DNA of 64,000 bases from Gracilaria domingensis. Its lineage: Eukaryota > Rhodophyta > Florideophyceae > Gracilariales > Gracilariaceae. A program made the translations under genes and the position numbers. Of the stretch, positions 10,201 through 19,345 are shown in pieces. Under the pieces are notes generated by a model. That model worked only from the letters and a program-made list of their open reading frames with translations, had not been told where the DNA came from and did no database searches. The stretch's first letter is position 1; each line of letters opens with the position of its first letter. The stretch covers positions 186,001-250,000 of the forward strand of contig VCMS01000091.1 in the NCBI GenBank assembly GCA_022539475.1, in the 5' to 3' direction.

Positions 10201-11441
10201 AGTTGAAATGCATCAGCACACCGAACCATCATTGTATGTCCACAAGACCTGCGATACAATATCTTGATGAGACACTCTGGAAAATCGTTTTCATCACGTA
10301 TTGCATGGGATCTACCTAGTTCTGTTTCAGACGGCCCGTACTGTACACCATGCAAAACAATCGGCGGAGATCTTGAGATGGCTTCGCCATCCTGTTGGGA
10401 CCACACTTCTCGAAGTGAAGTTGCTTCATAACAGCGAGAAGATAATACATGAGAGCAGCGAGGGCGCGGCTTAGCAACCGCTTCAAGACAGGCTGGCGCA
10501 TTTTCGAGAGAAAGCTCCTTTACGCTGTCCTCGCAAGTCATACGAGCTTTGCAGCCACATGGTCGTTCATGAGCCACAAGCACATGGCAAGCCGGCGGCT
10601 CCTTTTCCCACATTCGTCGGTTGTGACAAGTTGGTTTTTTTCGCTTATGGCCACATGACGGATTAACGTAATCATCAACTTTTTCTGAACAGTCTCTAAG
10701 CAGAACTTCTCCCGACTTAATCTTCTTATACTCGTGGCATTTTAGCTCAACCGAATGAGAACATTCCGGTCGACTATACAAGACAGGAACCTCACATTCA
10801 AAACCCAGCAAGCCTTCAGTCAAATTATTCGAATCCAAAGCTTTGAGTCTTACTTCGTGGCATTGAAGTGGAACATCGCTATGAGACGGGCATGGCCTTG
10901 GAACTGCAGCAGAGCATTCAGTTCTATGCACTACTTCTTTCGGTGAATGACATGGAAGTGCGCAATTGTGACCACACCACGGCAAATTGAAACGACAGGG
11001 CTCACTACAGAAGTCCTTGAAGCCCTTTGCTCCTATTGGAAATCCTTCCGCCCCCGTTATATTTCGACTGACGTCATCGTGCCGCGGGCAACGGATCGAG
11101 AGTTGCGGGCCGATATTTCCCGAAGCTTCAACAGGATCTTTGACCAGCCCACTAGTGATGTTGAGGTCTCTTAGAAGGCGGCACCAATGAGTAGGCCCTT
11201 CACCTCCTTTTGCGTTCTTGGAAACGGCTTCTGAAGAGCCAATGACGTACAAGCCAATCCGTGCACGAGATAAAGAAACAATGAATCGATTTCGAAGCGC
11301 TACGAATCGGTTTCCAGGTCGAGTGCTAACGAGTGACAGAATCACAATGTCATTTTCATCTCCTTGATACCGGTCCACAGTTGACACAAATATCCGCTTC
11401 ACTCTGTCATCTGAAACATCTCTAAGTCTTCGAGTATGGTG
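7278..11441 (-). CDS. ZNFX1-like giant protein, C-terminal part: helicase end, Cys/His repeats, RING/IBR
   Basis: This continues the gene that starts at 16810. It opens with superfamily 1 helicase motifs V and VI (STVDRYQGDENDIVILSLV; FIVSLSRARIGLYVIG). Then come about 16 units of the pattern C-[GSQ]-H-x(4-6)-C spaced some 40-70 residues apart (for example CGHNCALPCH, CSHSVELKCH, CGHTMMVRC, CGHEVKWTC), a relaxed form of the NFX1-type zinc finger. Near the end is a RING-like domain (CGICMDDML ... CPNDHFLCRECF ... CPQPKC) and an IBR-like domain (CPNKKCRMAFMDFDGC ... CNMAFCAWC), then a coiled C-terminus. Inference: RNA-dependent helicase fused to a ubiquitin-ligase-like module. The exact joining base with the N-terminal part is unknown; the frames overlap at 11399-11441. 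Confidence 0.8.
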   Translation of the reverse strand, partial: HHTRRLRDVSDDRVKRIFVSTVDRYQGDENDIVILSLVSTRPGNRFVALRNRFIVSLSRARIGLYVIGSSEAVSKNAKGGEGPTHWCRLLRDLNITSGLVKDPVEASGNIGPQLSIRCPRHDDVSRNITGAEGFPIGAKGFKDFCSEPCRFNLPWCGHNCALPCHSPKEVVHRTECSAAVPRPCPSHSDVPLQCHEVRLKALDSNNLTEGLLGFECEVPVLYSRPECSHSVELKCHEYKKIKSGEVLLRDCSEKVDDYVNPSCGHKRKKPTCHNRRMWEKEPPACHVLVAHERPCGCKARMTCEDSVKELSLENAPACLEAVAKPRPRCSHVLSSRCYEATSLREVWSQQDGEAISRSPPIVLHGVQYGPSETELGRSHAIRDENDFPECLIKILYRRSCGHTMMVRCADAFQLAKDASKEGLCVEEVVQTSPFCGHEIKTACHFKAIIDSQPPSLFVSRVDDETGEMETIADEGAIESAPPFNPRVKKLGALCGGSFVVQRKCGHKTNKLRCAELYSLFRTKRLPPCKTKMNLRMSCGHFFSTMCHRQGEPYPDCQEPVEDVFVYSSCKRLHSVRPGVCSELQRLQALESPQCPVMIKCRRSRCSHEVEVPCHLEKLVTSKFPGNLITEADPVVQAGVYYCDLAVGVNPCNEPVTFRRLCGHEETNVPCSRAFEWASDPQTAPPCRVVVETVSPLCQHAVNIECRSQEAISQLVPWDDAPPSRISIAFDGQNEFTSPVVIEGIKEPNRIFDARLPECAFTTRLQRVCGHEEDVKCNIIFAALESPCEQTEVITCDDCGRDATVPCHKLENESAPYLCQALVEKMCSTCNINFAKVECFKKTADCAREVTGKLPCGHEVKWTCGEEDPRLGFRIESCLFCVRESYHSALADLQAITIKDPTDESSSKDNRKGSDLYRGRCVFDSKALLQSLITRVKSMLPPESIVELEELGPINENALVSAQTEMLERHIDLYTEAMNSGEFSVEDLEVQKPPQLTDALNSYDIVYMVPEKEERAIDCFRMRDCQYGYGATVSVLCEEAIAAEYSKAEAHDGIILSVAAVLKLRGLKDVQPFRPPLNQLKKKGLRKTVLRARKRGFEKIMFGYDHVHPVANPFGRVYWIADAIMPIVTMKVRPMRACGICMDDMLPVKGWLCPNDHFLCRECFSAHVEAGKAPDALARNVDGDGHILCPQPKCDAKFDSLHLLGQKHDASEEELREMVTSLQQLRMERHTNREVQAALHVQKTRLEAEFARIQQIEDGNERRAETLRVQISEDILTLRCPNKKCRMAFMDFDGCFALACGNAMCNMAFCAWCLEHRGGQDVHRHVVNCPERSAAGVYHSLQVFETHHRRRRARLIREKLRNEQSRVQKRTLELLDQELKDLNISLKM

Positions 11442-14400
11442 AGTTTTTGACCCTTGTATGGGGTAATGATAGTGATGCAACCTGGTGGTACTCCGCTGTA
11501 CACAAGCCAATGCGCGAGGGCAACACAAGCATCGGCTTCTCCATAATTACATCTCGAAAGTCCTACTGCAGCGCGTCCTTCTTTCGTTGGGAGATCCCAG
11601 AAGAAAACTTGGGGTTTGACACCCGGTACGATCGCGCCTTTACCAAACCATAAATCCCTTTCCTCAGCTTGCCATTTTGCAAGATGTCGAATAAATCGGA
11701 AGTCTCCGAGCTTGTCCCCAATTAGTTGAGTTTTTGTGGTTGCAAAGTCTTCGATGCAAACTATGTCGTCATACTCACAACGAGTTAAATCACAAATGAA
11801 TGGTCGCATTCGACGTTGCACGTCGAGTACTGTGCATGAGGAGGGATCATTGAGCACCAATCTTTCGAAAAGTGAGACCTCAATGGAAGGGTTTGCTACT
11901 TGCACAGAGAACCAACACGGCTGCACGTAAGCTGGGAGCTGCCGGTGATCACCGATTAGTTCAAGCTTTCGAAGGGAGCGAACTGAAAGCACAGAAACCA
12001 GTGTAGGTTCCAGCACTTCACATGCTTCTTCCACAATCATGGCAAATGGCTCTGAAGCTCTCAAGGCATGAAGACGTCGAGTAGCTCCAATCACAGTAGC
12101 ACCAATCACTCGTGCACTCTTAAACGAGTATGCAGCGGCCTCAGCCAACTCACGCCTTGAACATTCAACGTAGCTGTCGGCAGTCTCTGCTACAGCAGAG
12201 ATGCTTGCAAGAACAGCTTCAAGGAAAGAAGCCACATGTCTCCATCGGTCGATTAGGGGCAAGTTCCAATCCCAGTCCTCGGGGGCTGCAGATATGCTAT
12301 CACCTTGGCAGCCGTGCGAAAGCACGGGTACTGCAGAATCTTCTACATCCGAATCTGACCCCGAAGCAGAAGCAATGTCAACAATATCACGAAGATGTCT
12401 CATTTGATCAGCGATCTCCTCTTCGGATGATTCTGAATCAGTCGAGGAGCCATCCGCTTCGTCTACAATATGATCTTGAGACATTTCCATTGCATCACGT
12501 TCGGCATTGATATCGCCTACATCATTATTGTGTGCGAAACCTTCGCTTGGCTGTTCGGGCTCCAGTTCCTTTGCAGTCACTATCCCCTGAGACTCTCGAA
12601 CATCGGGGGCTCTTTCTTCAATAAGAGCGGAAGGCCCTTGGCTAGGAACACCGCTGGCGACTACATTCAAATCAGGTTTCACCCCATGCTCGCTCAGTTC
12701 AGTAGTATTTCCAATCCCATCGCTTCGAACAACGGGTTCATCCGTGAGTGGATCACCGTCCAGTGTAACGAACTTCTTCATCGAAAATGTCTCGACAGTG
12801 CCTTTGCCCAGCACAAGTTCACCTGGATCATTGTTTCCGGGCTGTTGTAGTTTATCGTCCCCACCTGTACCAAGGGTTTCTGCCTCGGACTCTACATCTT
12901 TGAAGATTCCATCTTGAAGGCGTTGTTCCGGTCCATCTGATGCATACGACCCATCTCCTGATTCAGATTCCGTTTCCGATTCCGATTCCGAATCAGGCTT
13001 TTGAGCTTCGTGAGCTATGCAATAGAATGGCGGCTTTTCGCAAGGCCTAGTTGCTCTGCACCTACGCCCCTTAGAGGTTATACCCTCGCATTGCATTTTT
13101 ATGCTAGGTATTGCCCCATATTCTCCAAAGCTTCTGCCCCTTCTTTGGTGCTTCTCGCAGTACTTTGCGCTGGAGGAAGAAACTCTTTCATTACAGGTCT
13201 CCCCACTTGAGGTTAGGTGCTCACATAGCCGATGATGGCTGCAAACGTTCCGAGGTGGCCAATCTACCACGAGCTTCTCCAAAGACAAGCCTTCCTCACG
13301 ACAAAAGCGACATGTGTGAGCATCGCAGAACTTCGAGTCATTGACTCTTCGCAAACCACAAAGCTGTCCATCAAGAATGTTTGCGCATCTATGCTGGGGG
13401 CACAGTCCTGATTCTGGCATAGCAAAGTCAATTACTTGACGAATACCACTGCATTCCATACAGCCATGGTGTATGCAGTAAAGTTGGGGAGTATGCCGTA
13501 GATCTCGGTTGTTCTCACAATCTCGAACCGAGCACTTGTGTTCTATACAGAACTGAGAAGCTCCAACTCGATGCGCGGATTTCACAAAGTCAGGGTCAGT
13601 GCGAGCATACTGAAAACATAGGCGGCAACAGTGTCTTGTACAAAATGGTAAAGCTGGAGCAAGAAATACATTTGCACAGCCATCAACTTGACAGGAATGA
13701 TTCTTACAAGCTGTTGCACCACTCTTTGATAGCACAGGAACAATCCCGTACTCAAGACAGTAGATGCAAGCATGATCTTGGCAAATATCGGCCCCTTCCA
13801 TTCTGGGTAACTTGCAGATAGCATCCTGATATCTGCATCGATGGCCTTCGCAATAGTAAAGATCTTCAATCCGCCTTTTGAAGCAACCTCGTAAGCAACA
13901 ACCGTGGAGTTCCTTGCAGAATGCTCCCTCCCTTTCACTGGCGAACAGACATTCCGCGGCAGCACATCGCGGTGGCGGCTTCGACCCAGCCAACCACTCG
14001 CCCAGCAAGAAATAGAATTGATCGGTCCGGGCTGTAAACCAATGCTCAGTACCTTTTCGCAGTCCTGGCATGACTGAGAACAACTCACAGTCATGTACAG
14101 ATGGTATACCCATCTCGGACTCTTGACGCATCGTGCGTCGCAGCAGGTTGTACGCCTCCTCACTGGTTATTTCTTCATCAAATCGCTTCCTATACAAAAA
14201 GAATCGCAACATTTCCAGAACCCATCGCTTAGAAAGCTCAGATTCGTCGCTTTCCATGATCTTCAAGCTTGACATCCAAGAATGCAGTGAGATGCCAGTT
14301 TCGTCAGCAAAAGCCGAACTCAGGGCACGAATATCCCGCATGATGCGCCTTGTCCTTCGCAAAGTGGCCACTCGTTCTGTCAAAACCTTTTGTGCTTTCT

Positions 14401-16810
14401 GCTCCTCCTTAGACTTGCGTTCCATGGAAGATGCTAACCTATGATCTTCAGTTTTCCCGCAACGAATGATTGCTCCTGACCATTGACGAGTGTCTATCAA
14501 ATCGCCCAAGATCTCATCTAGAGCATGATTCTTGTAAGACAAGACTACAATCGGCCCCACTGCGTTACCAGAACGAACAGCAACTCTTCTTATCAAGTCA
14601 AGAGCTCTGATAAGCACAACTCCAAGGTAGCTTTTTCCAGTACCAGGCGGGCCTTGTGTACAATGCAGGCTATTAGAAAGAGCAGCAGCAAATGCTTGCA
14701 GCTGAGTTCCACTCAAGTTTGTCTGACGTGCAAGGTTGGTAATCTTTTCGCACAGTTGGGACTTAGTTGACGGTTCTAACCTGTTTATCAAATCCATTTG
14801 GGTATTGTCCAGAGCAAATCTGATAACTTCTGACACATTAGATCCTGGGGTTTGCATTTCATCAGCTCGACTATTACCCACAAGTTGGGGCCAGAACTGA
14901 ATGTGGTGCATGTGATCCACGAGGCCAGGGTCAGTCAAAGCAGACAATACTGATACGACTTCGGGGACGAACACTTGCAAGTCGATTACGGCAATTCGGG
15001 ACCCAGGTCGCAGTGCTTCCCATGTTCCCGCAAGAGTAGAAAGATCGGCACGCGTGAGCAAACGCAATGCAATTCGGCCACGAGCTCTCTCATTGAAATC
15101 GCTTGCCGGTCCTGCTTGAGGGCTGACTGGAACAATTTCTGCCCATTCAACGCGACTCTGAGAGGATAAGGGCTCACAAGAAGCTCCGAGGCGAACAATT
15201 CCAACCAATGCAGAGCAGTTCAATCGGTAGGTAGTCCTCCAATTCGGTGTAATCGCTGGTGGTTTTCTCGACTCAAGTTTCGAAGCGATGTAGACAATAC
15301 CATCTCGGCGAGTCGTTTCACGCTCAACGACCGCGTCGTAGATATCCGTAGAGGCTCGAGGTCCCGGCTCTCCAACCAATACCTCCTGAGTTCTTTGAAG
15401 ACATCGCTCACAAATATGGTCGTGGCCATGTCTCACGCACCGCCAAGTTGCTTTCCCAGTGCACGTTTGGCGATTTGGTAACTTCTGCCCACACAACAGA
15501 TTGTTAGCAGTATGAATTTGGACGTGTAAAGGCTGGTCGCAAGCATTGGCACCATCCCTTCTCACGCGGCATTTGGGAAACATGGCACCGGCTCCCCAGA
15601 AGAATGCAAGGGCGGTCATGAGTGCACACAACGTCTCGGCATAATGCTCTACACTCTCATACTCTTTGTGAAGTTGAGTAGCATTCAGCCACGAGGCGCG
15701 TTGCAACCAACCGACCGTAGCATTTCGCCAGCCTGACCACGAATCGAGTTCATTGTTCGGTGCGCGTTCCTCTTCTTTTCCGCCTTCACGGCCCTTCAGA
15801 TCTGAGATAAAGCGATCAAACAACGTAAGACTCCTGATCAACAACTTGGATGCGCGTTCAGCTGTCTTTGGGCTTCCAATGGCCTTCATCAAGCCTGTAT
15901 GCATATTTGCGCGAAGTGCAGCAGTTTTCTCAATGCAAACACCCCTCAGAGACGCTGAAATGGTTCCTTCTCTTCCTCGCAAACGATGCTCATATACATC
16001 AGCGATGAGCTCAAAAGTCTTGAGACGCACTTTGTCTGGAACGTTTGTCTCAGCGGTGTATTGTCCTATACGAGCTAGGGTGCGCAATACATCGGGCAGG
16101 GAAGGAAGAAACGTTGACGAGGCCGGTAGGCGCATGAGCATGGCAAGAAGTGCACTTCCACTAGACAGTTCCGCTCCCACCGCAACCGCAGACCATGCCT
16201 GCTTCCAAAGGTCAAGGTCATGTTGATGATCAAGTTTCAAAGTTGCATTTGGTCGTCTTACAATATTCTCAATACGTTGAATAAACTGCGTTACATCCAT
16301 AGAAGCCTGTGGGGAAGCTGCGGTTGATGACCGTGCAGACTGTGGTGATTGGCGTTTGGATGCATTCTTTGCGTCATGAGAGAAGCGACAGTTATCACCA
16401 TACTTGCACGTGCCAGTCTTAGCGAAAAAGTTGCAAATAGGTCTAAAGTCATTGGTGGATAACTGGGATTTGGTCTTCTTCGCGTTCTGTTGAGAAGATG
16501 ATGCGCTTGCCGATGAAGAAGCTTCACGTCTAGACGAGATTCTGACATCATGAGAGAAACGGCAGTTGTCCCCAAACTTGCACGTCCCAGTCCTCTGAAA
16601 GAACTGACAGATTGGTTTGACATGTGAGCTAGTAACGTTGGTGTTGCGTTTCTTGTCGCTCTTTTGAGAGGATGCTTTCTGGCGTTTGGGGGATTTGGAT
16701 GGTGTTTCTCCCGAAGAGGCGTTTCGCTGTTGAGGTTTTCCCTCAGACGCCGCGACGCGGGGCGCGCCGGGAGAACGAGCCTTCTCTCGAGAGGAAGCTC
16801 TGTTTTCCAT
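11399..16810 (-). CDS. ZNFX1-like giant protein, N-terminal part: CCCH fingers and UPF1-type helicase
   Basis: The ATG at 16810 opens 1803 codons. Two CCCH fingers of spacing C-x8-C-x5-C-x3-H lie at about residues 65-90 and 120-147 (each ends C-RFSHD). A Cys/His pair region follows, then the helicase: GPPGTGKSYLG (motif I, about residue 720), MIVEEACEVLEP (motif II, about 1590), LIGDHRQLPAYVQ (motif III), and TIITPYKGQ (motif IV). About 870 residues separate motifs I and II, where UPF1 has about 140. The insertion holds many C-x-x-H-x-C knuckles and a long Ser/Glu/Asp-rich acidic tract. The frame stops at 11399, between motifs IV and V, while motif V continues at once in another frame. No GT-AG intron fits there, so it is an assembly indel or a real frame slip. 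Known relatives (ZNFX1, NFX1) act in RNA surveillance and silencing. Confidence 0.85.
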   Translation of the reverse strand: MENRASSREKARSPGAPRVAASEGKPQQRNASSGETPSKSPKRQKASSQKSDKKRNTNVTSSHVKPICQFFQRTGTCKFGDNCRFSHDVRISSRREASSSASASSSQQNAKKTKSQLSTNDFRPICNFFAKTGTCKYGDNCRFSHDAKNASKRQSPQSARSSTAASPQASMDVTQFIQRIENIVRRPNATLKLDHQHDLDLWKQAWSAVAVGAELSSGSALLAMLMRLPASSTFLPSLPDVLRTLARIGQYTAETNVPDKVRLKTFELIADVYEHRLRGREGTISASLRGVCIEKTAALRANMHTGLMKAIGSPKTAERASKLLIRSLTLFDRFISDLKGREGGKEEERAPNNELDSWSGWRNATVGWLQRASWLNATQLHKEYESVEHYAETLCALMTALAFFWGAGAMFPKCRVRRDGANACDQPLHVQIHTANNLLCGQKLPNRQTCTGKATWRCVRHGHDHICERCLQRTQEVLVGEPGPRASTDIYDAVVERETTRRDGIVYIASKLESRKPPAITPNWRTTYRLNCSALVGIVRLGASCEPLSSQSRVEWAEIVPVSPQAGPASDFNERARGRIALRLLTRADLSTLAGTWEALRPGSRIAVIDLQVFVPEVVSVLSALTDPGLVDHMHHIQFWPQLVGNSRADEMQTPGSNVSEVIRFALDNTQMDLINRLEPSTKSQLCEKITNLARQTNLSGTQLQAFAAALSNSLHCTQGPPGTGKSYLGVVLIRALDLIRRVAVRSGNAVGPIVVLSYKNHALDEILGDLIDTRQWSGAIIRCGKTEDHRLASSMERKSKEEQKAQKVLTERVATLRRTRRIMRDIRALSSAFADETGISLHSWMSSLKIMESDESELSKRWVLEMLRFFLYRKRFDEEITSEEAYNLLRRTMRQESEMGIPSVHDCELFSVMPGLRKGTEHWFTARTDQFYFLLGEWLAGSKPPPRCAAAECLFASEREGAFCKELHGCCLRGCFKRRIEDLYYCEGHRCRYQDAICKLPRMEGADICQDHACIYCLEYGIVPVLSKSGATACKNHSCQVDGCANVFLAPALPFCTRHCCRLCFQYARTDPDFVKSAHRVGASQFCIEHKCSVRDCENNRDLRHTPQLYCIHHGCMECSGIRQVIDFAMPESGLCPQHRCANILDGQLCGLRRVNDSKFCDAHTCRFCREEGLSLEKLVVDWPPRNVCSHHRLCEHLTSSGETCNERVSSSSAKYCEKHQRRGRSFGEYGAIPSIKMQCEGITSKGRRCRATRPCEKPPFYCIAHEAQKPDSESESETESESGDGSYASDGPEQRLQDGIFKDVESEAETLGTGGDDKLQQPGNNDPGELVLGKGTVETFSMKKFVTLDGDPLTDEPVVRSDGIGNTTELSEHGVKPDLNVVASGVPSQGPSALIEERAPDVRESQGIVTAKELEPEQPSEGFAHNNDVGDINAERDAMEMSQDHIVDEADGSSTDSESSEEEIADQMRHLRDIVDIASASGSDSDVEDSAVPVLSHGCQGDSISAAPEDWDWNLPLIDRWRHVASFLEAVLASISAVAETADSYVECSRRELAEAAAYSFKSARVIGATVIGATRRLHALRASEPFAMIVEEACEVLEPTLVSVLSVRSLRKLELIGDHRQLPAYVQPCWFSVQVANPSIEVSLFERLVLNDPSSCTVLDVQRRMRPFICDLTRCEYDDIVCIEDFATTKTQLIGDKLGDFRFIRHLAKWQAEERDLWFGKGAIVPGVKPQVFFWDLPTKEGRAAVGLSRCNYGEADACVALAHWLVYSGVPPGCITIITPYKGQKLTILEDLEMFQMTE

Positions 16811-19345
16811 CTTCGGTCATACAACGGATGTGAAACACCCAGAAGCGCTGTGCTGACCACGTCAAACACAAGAGCGGAGCAAGAAGAAGATATACAGATT
16901 GCACCAGGTGTGCGGACTCGGTTCGATTGTCTCAATGTAGATACAAGGATGCAAGCCTTGTGCTTCGGCGTGGAAGGAAAGGAACGGCACAGATGTTTCA
17001 AAACAGGCGTCGGGAACTATAGAATCGCGCAGATCAAATCTTTCGGAGAGCCACAAACGGGTCTTGCGTGTCACACACTGCGGTCACGGCTACCAACAGG
17101 CGATTCGTTTTGAGTGCTGACAGCCGTATCATAACCTGCCTGGTTTTGAAACAAATGTCTGTAAGGACTGTACTCAACCGGTTCATACATTTGATCGAAA
17201 CTGTTAGCTGTCTCAGATATAATAAATTTAATATGTGTCCGCACCGTGACCCGAGTCTCGGGCTTGTCCCCGCGGGCCGTTGCAGGTTGTGACGCCGAAG
17301 GGTCGAGGGTAAGGATACCAGCCGAATCTAGCGCCGACAGCGCAGGCTTTCCTGACCATTAATTTAATGATGACCTTCATTTGCTGACATCCACATGCCC
17401 CGTTAGACACAGTGCTTATTGTTCTTTGAGAAGCCACAGCACTCTAGCAAACTCCCTCAAGAAATCACTAGTTGCAAAATGCTACCATGATGTAGCCTAC
17501 ATCACTCTGTGCTAAGCAGCGCCTGCATCGAAGAACTGTCGCATCATTGGTGCGACACTCAATGAGAGAATAGGTTTCGAATATCCTGCCCGTGCCCTGG
17601 TCCTGATGATACGTGCTTCCATTTCGACGCCGATCTCCACTGCAGACTCCTTCCAATAGCCCTGTAGCCCTGTAACAGTTTTCGTCTTTGCTTCTTCCGA
17701 TTTCGTTTCATCATTCACAGTAAAAGCACATACACAAATAACATGACCACGGTTCCCCTCTATAGTCACACTCATAGTGTTACTCGCCAACTACAGCCTC
17801 CTTTATCAAATAATCTACACCGGACATGTAGCATAGCTGGTATCCTCTTTGCTCTCACACCCTCTACAATGTCATCTTGTAATCATCGTCGTCATTTGTC
17901 TTCTCAATTTTATGAAGACCTGTTTTGACCAGAGAACAGCACTCATTCATTGGTTAGGGATTCATCTGTGCCCTGGCCAGTTTCCGACTTATTCTCCATG
18001 AAGCTTGTAGAAGCGTTTTTCATTATTTCGTTTTCAGTAAAGAAGAAGAAACAGCCCAGTACAAAAGGGAGTTTATGTCACGCCACACCAAACAATCTTT
18101 GCTAGCAAAAAGAATGCGAAGCACGAATTGAACAAAAACTGAAACGATCTCCACGCAATTCTAAATTCTGCCATGCTTTCATCAACGAAGCAACAAATTT
18201 CGATTGACGATTAACCCGATCACAGAAACGTAAATAACTACGCAAAGAAAACGGTTTAGAAATATGTGTTCACCCGAGACTTGCTAAGCGACAATTTGCG
18301 TTGTAGTTTCATCAACTTGGTGTGACCTTTACCATTGGTGTGGCACGACAATTTAGTCTTCAGAATTTGACTATGCAATGTTCTAAGAGATGGTCAGCTT
18401 CTTTCATTCCAGAGAACAGTCTGTTGCAAAAGTTCTTCCTTAGTGTACGAACGAATAATGCATGCGAAAGGCAGAAGTAGCACTTGGGCAGTTCTACACC
18501 AGACATGTTGCAACTCTTCATTCAGTCGCATCATATCTTAACGTAGAACTAAGTGCTGAGCATGCGGGAAAAACGTCACACGGGATGCAGACCTCGTAGT
18601 TTTGCGATGCCCCTTGACAAACTCCACACGTCGAGAAACACTCCCACCAGTAGCTGAGCGTCAGAACCTTACTCTTCCTGACTTGATTAGAAAACATCCA
18701 CATAGATTGTTGGCCTTTCTGACGAGAGAATATTTTCTGGGAATGATAGTTTTACTACATCCTAGCTAGGAATTAGAGGATGTCGTCCGAATTAAAGAGG
18801 TAGTGAAGGAGAAAGAGAATACGCCGCTTTTATTTCCAGTTTACTTCCATAATGTGGACGTTCGATGTTACTCAGCATCTTCGTGCACAACAAGGTGGGG
18901 GAAACGGCTCTTCGTAAATACCTTCATGTCACAGAAATGAATAAAGCTTTGTCTTCACCAAAGGAGAAGGCTTCTTCTTTCTTTTTTATGAGCGTGATAC
19001 GCTTATTGCTCGTATCACGTGGGGTTTTGCTAAGGACCCCCAGCACTTATAATGTTTTCCCTATCAACGTAGCTGCTGACTACAAATCTGATTTGTACCG
19101 TGTTACGCTCACTGAGCTTTGTGTCAGCAAAAGCATTAACCTCTAAAGTGTTCTCTCGCAAGGAGAAGGCATTTTCTAGAATAATTATGCTCTTGCCCTA
19201 CAGAAGGGATAACTGACTGCAGAAAAGAAGAGGGAACAGGTGGGAGACAAGAGTAAAAAGAAAGAATGAGCGTCGGCTACAATTCCTTTATAGCCACATT
19301 AATATTGGGGATTCAGGATCGGTGCCTTCTTTTCATGTCTTGTCC
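16811..19345. other. 2.5-kb mostly non-coding stretch
   Basis: It contains the helicase gene's promoter on the right side of 16810 and the 3' end of the focadhesin-like gene at its other border. One short minus-strand frame (17512-17775) is listed separately at low confidence. A 9-bp perfect inverted repeat with a 9-base loop lies at 18993-19019. I see no tRNA or other RNA gene. Confidence 0.5.
17512..17775 (-). CDS. Possible small protein of unknown function
   Basis: From the ATG at 17775 this gives 87 residues of well mixed composition (hydrophobic beta-like start VICVCAFTVND, then KESAVEIGVEMEARIIR and KPILSLSV). The texture is more protein-like than the surrounding frames, and a CTGTAG just upstream could be a splice acceptor of a longer gene. 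There is a faint resemblance in length and pattern to small proteasome-assembly chaperones, too weak to name. It may equally be chance. Confidence 0.25.
   Translation of the reverse strand: MSVTIEGNRGHVICVCAFTVNDETKSEEAKTKTVTGLQGYWKESAVEIGVEMEARIIRTRARAGYSKPILSLSVAPMMRQFFDAGAA

Noticed and set aside
11399-11460. Programmed -1 ribosomal frameshift in the helicase gene
   Set aside because: No proper slippery heptamer in the right register and no clear downstream pseudoknot; an indel is simpler. Kept only as an open question.
13582-14163. 193-codon minus frame inside the helicase gene
   Set aside because: Shadow in another frame of the Cys/His-rich insertion; no domain.
7278-16810. Helicase gene as an old pseudogene
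   Set aside because: Only one disruption in more than 9 kb, with all helicase motifs and zinc ligands in place.
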